Shown here: piece after piece, positions 1 through 8,747 of the stretch
Layout: each line of letters begins with the position of its first letter
How positions within the stretch are numbered: position 1 is the stretch's first letter
NCBI RefSeq assembly: GCF_025753815.1
Contig: NZ_JAOWRF010000231.1
Coordinates: 1 to 63,506 of the forward strand
Reading direction: 5' to 3'
Length of the DNA: 63,506 nucleotides
Source: Plectonema radiosum NIES-515
GTDB taxonomy: Bacteria > Cyanobacteriota > Cyanobacteriia > Cyanobacteriales > Nostocaceae
Notes under the pieces: model-generated
What the model saw: only the letters and a program-made list of their open reading frames with translations
Told to the model about the DNA's origin: nothing
Databases searched by the model: none
Program-made: the position numbers and the translations under genes

Positions 1-72
1 ACCCTGGCGTGCGTAGTGGATTTGCGTGACATTATCTTGTCCCTGGCGTTTAGCAACCCATTGAGTCCGCAT
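1..72 (-). CDS. thiC: Phosphomethylpyrimidine synthase ThiC, first 24 codons (runs off window)
   Basis: The reverse strand from an ATG at 72-70 reads MRTQWVAKRQGQDNVTQIHY followed by ARQG, which I recognise as the conserved N-terminus of cyanobacterial ThiC, the radical-SAM enzyme that makes the thiamine pyrimidine moiety from AIR. Only 24 codons lie in the window, so no catalytic residue is visible. It lies 94 bp downstream of the GTP cyclohydrolase-like gene on the same strand. That gap holds a direct repeat (AGTCCCCTTGTCAAGAA twice) but none of the conserved sequences of a TPP riboswitch. Identification rests on recall of the N-terminal motif. Confidence 0.82.
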   Translation of the reverse strand, partial: MRTQWVAKRQGQDNVTQIHYARQG

Positions 73-166
73 ATTGAATTCCCTTGATAAACAGCTTCCC
101 TCCTGTCTCCTTGTCAAGAAAGTCCCCTTGTCAAGAAAGTCCCCTTCCCTGCTCCCCAAGGAGTCC

Positions 167-1429
167 CTACTCCAAAGCTCGACCCTTCACATCAGCTAAA
201 CCATTTGCATCTAACACATCCCCCGTGGTATAATACCCAGCAGCTTTCTTCGCTTCCATTTCCACCCGTGCATCTTGAGGAATCAAATCATCCGGAATCG
301 CGATTCGTTCAACAATCTCAATTCCCGATTGAGTTATGGCATCGAACTTCATATTACTCATAGATACCATGCGGTCAATGCGAGTAATGCCCAACCAATG
401 GAGTACATCCGGCATTAGTTCTTGGAAGCGCATATCTTGAACGCCTGCCACACATTCAGTACGTTCAAAGTAGGCATCAGCGCGATCGCCTCCAACAGCA
501 CGCTTGCGAGCATTATAAACCAAAAATTTCGTCACCTCACCAAGGGCGCGACCCTCTTTGCGACAATAAACAATTACTCCAGCACCACCGGATTGCGCTG
601 TTTGCACGCACACCTCAATTCCGTGTACCAGATAAGGACGACAAGTGCAGATATCGGAACCGAAGACATCCGAACCGTTGCACTCATCATGTACCCTGAC
701 AGCTAAAGGTTTATTCGGATCGGCGATCGCATCTTTATCACCGACAATATACACTGTCAAACCTCCAATTGGTGGCAAAAATAGCTCCAAATCCGATCTA
801 GTCACCAATTCTGGAAACATTCCTCCAGTTTGTTCAAATAAAGCGCGACGCAATTCGCCTTCAGTGATATTAAACCGCTTGGCAAGTCCTGGTAAATACC
901 AAACCGGCTCAATTGCGGCTTTAGTTACCACCAAATCGCCACCCGCTTTCATAATTTTACCATCAACTTGCAAACGTCCTTTGGCGATCGCTTCTTGCAA
1001 TTCCGGCATATTGATGTGAGCTTTGGTGATGGCGATGGTCGGACGGATATCATATCCCTGTTCGTAGTAGGATGCAAACACCTCAGAAGCGATCGCACCA
1101 TAAGGGTCAAGAGAAACGATTTTTTCCGGGTCAGACCAGCTTGGATATGGTCCAATACGCTCTGTTGGAGACGTGTTGGTTAAATCCGCTATATGATCTG
1201 ATTGCAGCGCTCCGCTAGCCACTGCTAAAGCGCGATAAACCGCATAACCACCCGAATGAGTGCCTATGACATTGCGGTGCGCCGAATGAGTTAAAGTAGC
1301 AATAACTGGACCTCGTTGCATCGGGTCAGCTGCTCCCCAGTTAATGGCGATCGGCTTTGGACCAGAACGACTGGGATGAGAAGTCAGAACAATATGCCGA
1401 GAAACGCTGTTTTGTTTTGGCATAGTCAA
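167..1429 (-). CDS. GTP cyclohydrolase II-like protein (RibA/URC1 family)
   Basis: 420 residues. The C-terminal half carries the GTP cyclohydrolase II zinc site (C250, C261 and C263 within VHDECNGSDVFGSDICTC) and a version of the substrate loop, RKEGRALGE at about 290, where RibA usually has RQEGRGIGL. Family members open the GTP imidazole ring with loss of formate. The roughly 200-residue N-terminal extension without a DHBP synthase signature resembles the RibA paralogue of the uracil-catabolism (URC) pathway more than the riboflavin enzyme; no DUF1688/URC4 gene is visible here, so that role is inference. The ATG at 1429 gives MTMPKQNS; a second ATG lies two codons in. It is probably transcribed towards thiC. 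Confidence 0.8.
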   Translation of the reverse strand: MTMPKQNSVSRHIVLTSHPSRSGPKPIAINWGAADPMQRGPVIATLTHSAHRNVIGTHSGGYAVYRALAVASGALQSDHIADLTNTSPTERIGPYPSWSDPEKIVSLDPYGAIASEVFASYYEQGYDIRPTIAITKAHINMPELQEAIAKGRLQVDGKIMKAGGDLVVTKAAIEPVWYLPGLAKRFNITEGELRRALFEQTGGMFPELVTRSDLELFLPPIGGLTVYIVGDKDAIADPNKPLAVRVHDECNGSDVFGSDICTCRPYLVHGIEVCVQTAQSGGAGVIVYCRKEGRALGEVTKFLVYNARKRAVGGDRADAYFERTECVAGVQDMRFQELMPDVLHWLGITRIDRMVSMSNMKFDAITQSGIEIVERIAIPDDLIPQDARVEMEAKKAAGYYTTGDVLDANGLADVKGRALE

Positions 1430-1540
1430 TTTATTTTTTGTTATCTTTTTATCAACTATTATTTCCTAAGGATTTGTCAACTGCCAAGACACCCTTTACA
1501 CTTTTATAAAGTTTGTGCTAATGACTTGATATATTGCATG

Positions 1541-1712
1541 AAGAAGGGAAAAGGGGAAAGGGAAAAGGGGAAAGGGAAAAGGGGAAAGGGGGAGGAGAAG
1601 AGGAAACTCATGTTAAAGGCAAAAAGGACTCATGAAGAAGTAATTCAAAGCCAATCGACTAATTTTAAATAACTCCATCCCTTTCCCCCTTCCCCTTTAA
1701 CCTTTTCCCCTC
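1541..1712. repeat. Purine-rich GGGGAAA tract with downstream pyrimidine-rich complement
   Basis: Positions 1541-1600 are a run of GGGAAAAGGGGAAA-type units. At 1680-1712 the complementary CTTTCCCC/TTCCCC-type sequence appears, so the two tracts could pair over a spacer of about 80 nt. Similar tracts occur at 46361-46394 and 60961-61050. The rest of the 1430-1866 gap is AT-rich and I see no gene in it. Confidence 0.7.
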
Positions 1713-1866
1713 CTTGGTAAACGCACTAACAGTATTACTGACTACAAAAAATAGCATGATAATTGCCGCGCATTGCAATTGTCGTAATTTAAAGATGCCT
1801 TTAAAAGTGATTTAATTAGATAGTTTTGTGCGAAATTACTAATATACAATCCCAAATCTAAAACTC

Positions 1867-2337
1867 ATGGATTCTTTATCAATCAATTCCTTACTTGAAG
1901 ATTTGAAAAATCCTGACGAAATAGTGCGAGAACACGCAACTAGGAAACTTTGGCGGATCTGGTTCAAGCAAAAGGGAATTTCTGCCCTAGAAACCATTGA
2001 TCGCAGTCAAAAGTTACTAGACGCTGGGGAACTAGACGAAGCCGAAACAGTGCTGAACCAACTGATCGAAGAACAACCAGATTTTGCTGAAGCTTGGAAT
2101 CGTCGTGCTTTTCTCTACTACAGCAGCCGTAAATATCATAAGTCGCTAGCAGATTGTCAGAAAGTTGTGGAAATAATACCAGTACATTTTGGTGCACTTC
2201 ACGGTATGGGCTTGTGTTATGCCGCACTTGGCGAGTATGGTGAAGCAATCAAAGCTTTTCAACGCGCTTTAGAAATTCAACCATATTCTTTGGTAAACCA
2301 AAAGTTAATTTTAGAATGTACACTGCGAATCAGTTAA
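1867..2337 (+). CDS. Tetratricopeptide-repeat protein
   Basis: 156 residues. At least two TPR units are readable at about 55-135: the segments around AEAWNRRAFLYYSSRKYHKS and GALHGMGLCYAALGEYGEAI have the W/G/A/Y spacing of the 34-residue helix-turn-helix repeat. TPRs mediate protein-protein interactions. No signal peptide or membrane segment is seen, so it is probably cytoplasmic. The first 50 residues (DEIVREHATRKLWRIWFKQKG) form a charged helical lead-in. It stands alone, with an AT-rich gap upstream and a repeat-rich gap downstream, so neighbours give no clue to its partner. Confidence 0.75.
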   Translation: MDSLSINSLLEDLKNPDEIVREHATRKLWRIWFKQKGISALETIDRSQKLLDAGELDEAETVLNQLIEEQPDFAEAWNRRAFLYYSSRKYHKSLADCQKVVEIIPVHFGALHGMGLCYAALGEYGEAIKAFQRALEIQPYSLVNQKLILECTLRIS

Positions 2338-2711
2338 AAATTTAGGCGCTTTAATTTTTGTTTTTGAGTGCCTTATATAACTTTATTTTAAATAAATGGC
2401 ATAAAAGCGGGGATAAAGAAGAATTCCGAAGTCAGATTTATTGCCAATCCCCATTCCTATTTTATCGAAGGTTGGAGGCGATCGCTCTCCTCCCATCTGA
2501 AATTTCCCGAAATAATTGACACCTATAATTTGTGAAAAATTACAAATTCGGTAATTATACCCCAAAAGGATAAAAAAAATGTATAACAATGACTCAAATC
2601 TTAAGCAAACTAGTAACCTTTCCTAATAGTTTATCTGGTGAGGATATTCTTCAAAGGTTTTCTCTTAGATTTACAATTAATTTTTGGCGTTGCATAATCG
2701 CCGAATCAATC

Positions 2712-2742
2712 GTAGAGACGCCTCTGAGTGGAACGTCTCTAC
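2712..2742. repeat. REP-like palindrome, GTAGAGACG class
   Basis: GTAGAGACG...CGTCTCTAC imperfect palindrome of 31 bp immediately before a MITE-1 copy. It belongs to the repeat class that clusters around the RAYT gene at 38.6 kb. The 2338-2957 gap otherwise holds AT-rich sequence and the MITE; no gene is seen. Confidence 0.7.
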
Positions 2743-2745
2743 AAT

Positions 2746-2835
2746 AGACATCTCCAAAAATGAACTATGCGTTGCCCAAAACCCTTGTAGAGACGCGATG
2801 GTCCGAAGTCTCTACATTGTTTTCTGGAGATGTAT
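2746..2835. mobile_element. MITE-1 copy (90 bp)
   Basis: Ends AGACATCTCC and GGAGATGTAT are near-perfect inverted repeats. The interior contains the family sequence AACTATGCGTTGCCCAAAAC followed by a GTAGAGACG palindrome. Flanks are AAT and AAT, compatible with the 3-bp ATT-type duplication seen at other copies (22109, 23910, 25474, 33962, 58671). Confidence 0.72.
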
Positions 2836-2957
2836 AATATGTAAAATCATCACGTTAATATGCAACGCCAATAATTCTTAATAGTTAACAGCATAACAAA
2901 CTATTCCTACAAACTGTAGCATAGCTGTGTTACAATCAGACAAAAGTATTGCACCCC

Positions 2958-4004
2958 ATGATTGAAATTGACGGTTCCTATGGAGAAGGAGGTGGACAAG
3001 TTCTCCGTACCTCCTTAAGTCTCGCTGCCATCACAGGTAAACCCATACGCATTTACAACATTCGTGCTGGACGCAAAAAGCCGGGATTAGCAGCACAACA
3101 CCTAACATCTGTTCGTGCTGCCGCAGCGATTTGTCATGCCAAACTGCGGGGTGATGCTTTCGGTTCAATGATGCTAGAATTCATTCCTGGTAGTTCCGTG
3201 CAAGGGGGAAATTATACCTTTGATGTCAGCGAAGCACGAGAAGGTGGTTCTGCGGGTGCTGTTACTTTAGTGTTGCAAACTATACTTTTGCCTTTGGCGT
3301 TAGCTGATGGTGATTCTCAAGTAACCCTACGAGGGGGAACTCACGTTGCCTTTAGCCCTTCAACGACGTACATTGAGCAAGTCTATCTGCCAATGTTACA
3401 GCAAATGGGTGTGGAAGCTCAAGTAAAGCTTGGCGCTTGGGGATGGTATCCTCAAGGTGGGGGAGAAGTGCAATTGCGCGTCAGTGGCGGTAATAAACCC
3501 ACTGGGTTCAAGTTGCTGGAACGCGGTGACTTACAGCAAATACGGGGACTCGCGGTGGTGACAGAATTACCTGCCAATATTCCCCAAAGAATGGCAAATC
3601 GTGCTGAGAATTTGTTGCAAGAAGCCAAATTAAAACTTGCTGTGCAAGCATTGCGAGAAAAGGGTATTGCACCAGGGGCTGGTTTGTTTCTCACCGCTAA
3701 GTATAAAAATAGTGTGGCTGGCTTTGCTGGGTTGGGAGAAAAGCGGTTGTCATCAGAAAAAGTTGCCGAAATCGCTTGTGAGGAACTGCTGAAGTTTCAT
3801 CAAACGAGCGCACCAGTAGATGAACATTTGGCGGATCAGTTATTGCTACCAGCAGCATTAGCTAGCGATAAAAGTGAGTATCGGGTAGCTGAGGTAAGTC
3901 TGCATTTGACGACAAATGCGGCAGTAATTCAGCAGTTTGGGTTAGCGCGGGTAATGGTGGATGATGTGGAGAAGATAGTGGTGGTGGAACCTTTGGGAAG
4001 TTGA
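2958..4004 (+). CDS. rtcA: RNA 3'-terminal phosphate cyclase
   Basis: 348 residues from the ATG at 2958; a TTG three codons upstream also fits, but family members start MIEIDGSYGEGGGQ as here. RtcA uses ATP to convert RNA 3'-phosphate ends to 2',3'-cyclic phosphates in RNA repair. The N-terminal GEGGGQVLRTSL signature, the internal GGGEVQLRV segment and the C-terminal HLADQLLLP and HLTTN motifs are present. The His of HLTTN (about residue 316) corresponds to the adenylylated nucleophile. The length matches the family. No rtcB or rtcR is nearby, so it appears to be a single-gene unit, with the CHAT-TIR gene 140 bp downstream. Confidence 0.92.
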   Translation: MIEIDGSYGEGGGQVLRTSLSLAAITGKPIRIYNIRAGRKKPGLAAQHLTSVRAAAAICHAKLRGDAFGSMMLEFIPGSSVQGGNYTFDVSEAREGGSAGAVTLVLQTILLPLALADGDSQVTLRGGTHVAFSPSTTYIEQVYLPMLQQMGVEAQVKLGAWGWYPQGGGEVQLRVSGGNKPTGFKLLERGDLQQIRGLAVVTELPANIPQRMANRAENLLQEAKLKLAVQALREKGIAPGAGLFLTAKYKNSVAGFAGLGEKRLSSEKVAEIACEELLKFHQTSAPVDEHLADQLLLPAALASDKSEYRVAEVSLHLTTNAAVIQQFGLARVMVDDVEKIVVVEPLGS

Positions 4005-4144
4005 GAGGAAAGCGATCGCACATCTGAAACTTCACCGTAAACACACTTAAGATAAACAAATTTTTTCCTATAGCTCTCAATAATATCCCTGAGTAATAAA
4101 AAAAGTTATACTATAAAAAAATCGTATCTTTACTTAACCATTGC

Positions 4145-5248
4145 ATGAGCAGTGATACTCTCATCAGGAAAATCTTGGTTCTGGCAGCAAATCCCAGAAA
4201 TACCTCTTTGCTACGGCTGGATGAAGAAGTACGGGAGATTGATGAGGGATTGCGACGAGCAAACAAGCGCGAACAGTTTAAGCTAGAGCAAAAGTGGGCA
4301 GTGCGATCGCGTGATTTTTACCGGGCAATTCTAGACTATCAGCCGACTATTGTTCACTTCTGCGGACACGGTGCTGGAGAAGATGGAATTATCCTGGAAA
4401 ATGAGACGAAGCAAGCAGCGTATATCCAGGCAGATGCGCTGGCAAGTATGTTTAAGCTGTTTGCCAGAAATGGGGTAGAGTGTGTTGTTCTTAATGCTTG
4501 CTATTCAGAAGTGCAAGCAGAGGCAATTAGCCAACACATTAATTATGTGATTGGGATGAATCAGGCGATCGGGGATAAAGCAGCGATTAATTTTGCTGTG
4601 GCATTTTATGATGCTTTAGGAGCGGGACAAGATATAGAATTTGCTTTTGAGTTAGGCTGCTCTCAGATTAATCGAAATGAACAACAGACACCGATTCTCA
4701 AAAAAAAGCCTAATTCAAGTAGTACAGTTGTTGAGCCAAATTTTGCAAAAAATATACATCCTGTAAAAAATCAACTTATATCTATGCCATCTGCTAAAGC
4801 GATTGAAGTATTCTTCTCTTACGCTCCCGAAGATGAAAAACTGCGAGATAAATTAGAAAAGCATTTAAGTCTATTGAAGCGAGAAAAAGTGATTACAGGA
4901 TGGCACGATCGCAAAATAGGAGCAGGGCAAGAATGGAAAAATGAGATAGATATACACCTGAATACAGCCCAGATAATTTTGCTGCTTGTTAGTGTAGATT
5001 TTATCGCTTCAGATTATTGCTGGGATGTTGAAGTTAAACGGGCAATGGAAAGACATGAAGCTGAAGAAGCGCGAGTTATTCCTGTAATTCTCGACTCTGT
5101 TGATTGGAAGAGCGCACCTTTTGGCAGACTTCAACATCTGCCTAGAGGTGTCAAACCTGTGAAAAAGTGGGGAAATCGTGATGAAGCGTTTTTAGAGATT
5201 GCTCAAAATATTCGGATAGTAGCAGGGGAATTGGCTGCTAACCCATAA
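4145..5248 (+). CDS. CHAT-like protease domain fused to a TIR domain
   Basis: 367 residues in two domains. Residues 7-175 resemble a short CHAT (caspase-like, clan CD) protease: beta-strand plus VHFCGHGAGEDG with candidate catalytic His75, and VVLNACYS with candidate Cys119. Residues 219-360 are a bacterial TIR domain (EVFFSYAPEDEKLRDKLEKH, WHDRKIGAGQEW, SDFIASDYCWDVE-type helix) with Glu296 at the position expected of the NAD-cleaving glutamate. No membrane segment or sensor repeat array is present. A same-strand membrane TIR gene follows after about 105 bp. TIR and CHAT effectors are known in bacterial immunity and cell death; the combination and function here are inferred. Confidence 0.72.
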   Translation: MSSDTLIRKILVLAANPRNTSLLRLDEEVREIDEGLRRANKREQFKLEQKWAVRSRDFYRAILDYQPTIVHFCGHGAGEDGIILENETKQAAYIQADALASMFKLFARNGVECVVLNACYSEVQAEAISQHINYVIGMNQAIGDKAAINFAVAFYDALGAGQDIEFAFELGCSQINRNEQQTPILKKKPNSSSTVVEPNFAKNIHPVKNQLISMPSAKAIEVFFSYAPEDEKLRDKLEKHLSLLKREKVITGWHDRKIGAGQEWKNEIDIHLNTAQIILLLVSVDFIASDYCWDVEVKRAMERHEAEEARVIPVILDSVDWKSAPFGRLQHLPRGVKPVKKWGNRDEAFLEIAQNIRIVAGELAANP

Positions 5249-5353
5249 ATACATATCACTTTTGGCATTACTCAATATAGTGCCAAAAATTTCAAGCGTA
5301 AGTGATGTGAAAAGAAAGTAATGCTGATTTGTAATTTATAGGTGCTAAGGTTA

Positions 5354-6439
5354 ATGTCGTCTACCAAAGCTATCAAAATTTTATATTGCCGCTCTGAATC
5401 TAATGATGATGAACAAATGCGGCAACAATTGGAGGAACATCTGTATGGTTTGAGGCGAAATGGTGTAATTGTCACCTGGGACAAGAGGATGATTAGCGCA
5501 GGTAAGGAATGGGAAAAAGAAATAAAAGAGCAACTCCAGACGGCTGATATAATTTTGGCACTGATAAGTTCAAAATTTATAGCTTCGGATTATAACTGGG
5601 ATGTTTTGGCGAAGCAGGCTATGGAACGCCATAGGGCTGGAAAAGCTCGTGTTGTTCTTATTCTGCTTCGCCCAGTTGATAATTATTGGAAGGTCGCATT
5701 CCCCAACGTCAAAGTTTTGCCTAAGAATGGAATACCTATCACTGGATGGCGACCCTATGATAAAGCTTTTGCGAATATTACTAAAGGTATTCGGGAAGTA
5801 GTTGACGAACTCACCGATCCTACCTTCCATATTAAAAAATATTTTAGACGGATTAGGGCTGTCGTAAAACCTGTTGCAAAAGCTTTTTTCAAGATGGTTG
5901 CAATAATTGTTAGTGTGGCAGGAGTAATTTTATATTCATTAACTAAAACATCAAGATATCGTCGGCGGAATAAAAATAGTATGATGCCGCTGCTCAAGAT
6001 GTTTTTAATAATTTTCGGTGGAATATTTTTAGTTTCTCAAATACAAAATTTATTAGACTTTTATTCATCTAAAACTAAACCCAACCATACTTTAGTTTCA
6101 AATGCAAAAGTTAATCCTACCGGGTGGATATGGATAGGTGTGACAAATAATAGTTCGGGTAGGTTGCATGCAGGAGAGCGGTTGTTGAAACCTGAAAATC
6201 CTGATTTATTTCCTAGTATTGAACCTTCCGTTGTCCCATCATCAGGGGCAGTAGTGAATGTGAAATATAAGGTTAATTTAAGAAAAGATAAATCGTTGAC
6301 AGAGCAACTTGGTGAACTTCAAAAGGGAGACAAGCTAGTCATCATCAAAGTAGAGCCTATAGCAAAGTATAGTCCGAATTCACCCTATATTAAACTGAGA
6401 GCGCAAGTTAGTAAGTGTAATAAAACTTGTGAGAAGTGA
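5354..6439 (+). CDS. Membrane TIR-domain protein lacking the usual catalytic Glu
   Basis: 361 residues from the ATG at 5354; an in-frame GTG at 5342 is less likely. Residues about 5-150 are a TIR domain closely similar to the C-terminus of the preceding gene (TWDKRMISAGKEWEKEI, IASDYNWDVLAKQAMERH). Where that protein has YCWDVE, this one has YNWDVL, so the putative NADase Glu is Leu85. Two hydrophobic segments follow (about 179-197 and 210-230), then a C-terminal SH3-like module (GWIWIGVTNNSSG... VNLRKDKS...GDKLVIIKVE). It is a likely membrane-anchored, catalytically silent partner of the upstream CHAT-TIR protein, which is an inference. Confidence 0.7.
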   Translation: MSSTKAIKILYCRSESNDDEQMRQQLEEHLYGLRRNGVIVTWDKRMISAGKEWEKEIKEQLQTADIILALISSKFIASDYNWDVLAKQAMERHRAGKARVVLILLRPVDNYWKVAFPNVKVLPKNGIPITGWRPYDKAFANITKGIREVVDELTDPTFHIKKYFRRIRAVVKPVAKAFFKMVAIIVSVAGVILYSLTKTSRYRRRNKNSMMPLLKMFLIIFGGIFLVSQIQNLLDFYSSKTKPNHTLVSNAKVNPTGWIWIGVTNNSSGRLHAGERLLKPENPDLFPSIEPSVVPSSGAVVNVKYKVNLRKDKSLTEQLGELQKGDKLVIIKVEPIAKYSPNSPYIKLRAQVSKCNKTCEK

Positions 6440-6569
6440 AAATCACATTATCAAATGTTGGTGATTTTTGAATGCGATCGCACTTCAGCATAACGGCTAA
6501 ATCAACATGCTTATCGTGATTTACGAGTAATTGCTGTGTATTTTCGCAGTCAAAAATATTATATTTATA

Positions 6570-6917
6570 TTATATTTCCGCTTCAATAATAGTCACAACC
6601 GCAATTGAAATTGCTGACATTGTAATATCTGAGATAATACCTAGCTTACGAATGAATCGTTGCAAGTCTACTCCTCTTAATTGCAATGCGTCAATTGCGG
6701 AAACTTTCGTCAAACAATTGCTAGTATCTGGCTCGATTTTGACGTGCCAAATATTTTGGCTAAAAGAAGCTTTCCAATCTGTAATTGGAGCAATCAATTT
6801 AATAGGTAATTTACCCACAGCATCAGAACTAATAACTACTGCGGGTCGTACTTTTTTGATTTCTGCACCTATCGTCGGGTCAAAATTAACTAACCAAATT
6901 TCTCCACGCTTAGGCAT
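6570..6917 (-). CDS. MazF/PemK-family toxin
   Basis: 115 residues from the ATG at 6917 (MPKRGEIWLVNFDP). An in-frame TTG at 6935 would add six residues and overlap the antitoxin. The GEIWLVNFDPTIGAEIKKVRPAVVIS core and the S(A)IDALQLRGVD segment are the two conserved MazF regions; the family are ribosome-independent endoribonucleases. The antitoxin-like gene upstream ends at 6925, 7 bp before this start, so the two are co-transcribed. Length is typical. The direction is opposite to the TIR pair. Confidence 0.85.
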   Translation of the reverse strand: MPKRGEIWLVNFDPTIGAEIKKVRPAVVISSDAVGKLPIKLIAPITDWKASFSQNIWHVKIEPDTSNCLTKVSAIDALQLRGVDLQRFIRKLGIISDITMSAISIAVVTIIEAEI

Positions 6918-6924
6918 GTCAGGA

Positions 6925-7224
6925 TTAGTAGTCAATTATGTCACCCGCCATTAACTCTTGCCATTCAGAATCTTGCTGGTAGTGAGACAGCATTGTTTCG
7001 GCTTGAGTTTCCAGAATTCGTCTGCGATCGCTAAGAGGTAATTTGAGGAAAGCCTGACGTTCCTGCAAAGAAGGAGACTGGTTATTTTCAGAATAAATAG
7101 AAGTATTAGATTCCGAAATTATAATTATGACCTCAACTGTTTGTCCTTCTGTTAGGTTGAAATTTTGAATCTCAATTTTATTTCCCGGTAAGACTTTTGC
7201 TGTCAAATACAAAGTTGATTTCAC
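6925..7224 (-). CDS. Probable antitoxin of the MazF-like toxin
   Basis: 99 residues. The start is GTG at 7224, preceded by AGGTAGG about nine bases upstream; an ATG nearby is out of frame. The N-terminal half is beta-rich (LYLTAKVLPGNKIEIQNFNL, TVEVIIIIS), as in AbrB- or DUF-type antitoxins. The C-terminal half is charged and helical (LPLSDRRRILETQAETMLSHY...EWQELMAGDIIDY), as expected of the toxin-binding tail. I assign it as antitoxin from gene order and size, not from a recognised DNA-binding motif. It probably autoregulates the pair. Confidence 0.68.
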   Translation of the reverse strand: MKSTLYLTAKVLPGNKIEIQNFNLTEGQTVEVIIIISESNTSIYSENNQSPSLQERQAFLKLPLSDRRRILETQAETMLSHYQQDSEWQELMAGDIIDY

Positions 7225-7329
7225 ACATTAACCTACCTTTTTATTTGATCTTAACGTAGTAAGCGGCTCTATTTATTAAAACCGTTGATCTGAGCGGTAA
7301 ACGGCTCACTAGGAACCAGGAGGTTAGAC

Positions 7330-7575
7330 ATGCGAAAACTGAAGTATTACGTAGCTTGCACTGTTGATGGGTTTATTGCCCAGGAAGACGGCTCATTTGA
7401 CGGTTTTCTTGCCGAAGGTGAGCATGTAACTGATTATTTGAAGCCTTTCAAGTGGTTTGATGTCGTTTTGATGCGATGCAAGATATACGAGGTGGGGCTA
7501 AAAGAAGGTGTAACCAATGCTTACCCAACTATTCTCAATCTTGCCACAAAGCAATTCCACCTAGTAAACCACTAA
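7330..7575 (+). pseudogene. Truncated RibD C-terminal/dihydrofolate-reductase-like protein
   Basis: 81 residues matching only the N-terminus of the RibD-C/DHFR-like family (MRKLKYYVACTVDGFIAQEDGSFDGF, then FDVVLMRCKIYEVGLKEGV); full members are about 180-200 residues. The usual VLMGRKTYE motif reads VLMRCKIYE. The reading frame then runs into the 3' end of the convergent ppgK gene and stops. A strong Shine-Dalgarno (AGGAGG, six bases before the ATG) survives, so the loss of the C-terminal two thirds looks recent. Probably non-functional. Confidence 0.7.
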
Positions 7576-8239
7576 TATTTGGAATGAGTTTTACATTTTC
7601 AGGTAGCTGAATTTTTACCCTTGTGGCTTCACCACCGCCGATATAAAGGTAATTATAATTGAACAGACTTTGTAAAGATGCGATCGCATGACCTAAGCGT
7701 CTGTTCCATTTACTATCACCAATTTTTCCCAAAGCTGCACGTCCCAATTGTTGCTCATAAGTCTCTCCTTTTCTAAACTCATGATGCCCCATTTCCAAAT
7801 TCGGCACTAATTTACCATCTACAAATAAAGCCGAACCAAAGCCTGTACCCAAAGTAATCACCAATTCTACACCCTTACCGACAATTGCTCCCAAACCTTG
7901 CATATCAGCATCATTAATTACCCGCACAGGCTTGTTTAAACGCTGTGACAATTGCTTTGCCAAATCAAGCTTAATCCAATCTGAATGCAAATTTACCGCC
8001 GTTTCCGTCACTCCATCGCGCACCACACCGGGGAAACCTACCGAAACGCGATCGAATTTACCTTGAGTTGCTGCTAACTCAATAATTGCATTGATCACAG
8101 GTTCGGGTTTAGCTGGCTGCGGTGTTTCTTTTCGCACTCTCTCACTTAAGGCATTACCCGTACTATCCAAAAGCATAACCTTAACACCACTGCCGCCAAT
8201 ATCAACAGATAAAGTGCGTATCTTATTATCTTCAGTCAT
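7535..8239 (-). CDS. ppgK: Polyphosphate glucokinase (ROK family)
   Basis: 234 residues from the ATG at 8239, chosen because AAGGAGGA lies eight bases upstream; a longer frame begins at 8278. It transfers phosphate from polyphosphate (or ATP) to glucose. The ROK phosphate loop DIGGSGVKVMLLD is at the N-terminus, VGFPGVV and NDADMQGLGA supply the glucose site, and LGTGFGSALFVDG is the second phosphate motif. EMGHHEFRKGETYEQ-LG matches bacterial PPGK. Its last 41 bp overlap the truncated DHFR-like gene on the other strand. It is monocistronic as far as visible. Confidence 0.88.
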   Translation of the reverse strand: MTEDNKIRTLSVDIGGSGVKVMLLDSTGNALSERVRKETPQPAKPEPVINAIIELAATQGKFDRVSVGFPGVVRDGVTETAVNLHSDWIKLDLAKQLSQRLNKPVRVINDADMQGLGAIVGKGVELVITLGTGFGSALFVDGKLVPNLEMGHHEFRKGETYEQQLGRAALGKIGDSKWNRRLGHAIASLQSLFNYNYLYIGGGEATRVKIQLPENVKLIPNISGLLGGIALWQD

Positions 8240-8747
8240 TTGGGTTTTCCTCCTTGGTGTGTCTTTTCTGAAAAACAATTAATATTTAGTATTTATTGTT
8301 AGGCTTCTATAAACGGTTAGGTTGATAGAACCGCTTCAATTGCGGCTTAGTGGGTGTCTGCTTAACCCCAGCAATACATTACCATTACTTTATTGCGCTT
8401 GCAGTCTCCAGTTCATCAGGGTAAGCGCATTTAGTGCCAAAGTTTTTATGACATCACTCACGTTCTTACTTACGTCCCACAATTTCTCTCAAGCCAATCA
8501 AAAAATCATAACTTTATAAATTTATAAATTACGCTATATACAAAAGCGCCTGATATGCTGTGTGCATGGCATGAAAACCGTACCCACAGCACTATTTATA
8601 TTTGCTAGCCTAGGGATAATAAAAATAATCCTGATGGTAGTGGCGTAACTACTAAAGCTTTGAGCGGAGATATCCTCGGCTCAAACTTATCGCTGAATAT
8701 CTATCGGGGAACAAAACTTTATTAAAAGTAATACAAGAGACAGAATT

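Noticed and set aside
8322-8519. 65-codon frame in the gap before the 2TM gene
   Set aside because: No domain, odd composition (Ser/Leu/Phe-rich) and no ribosome site.
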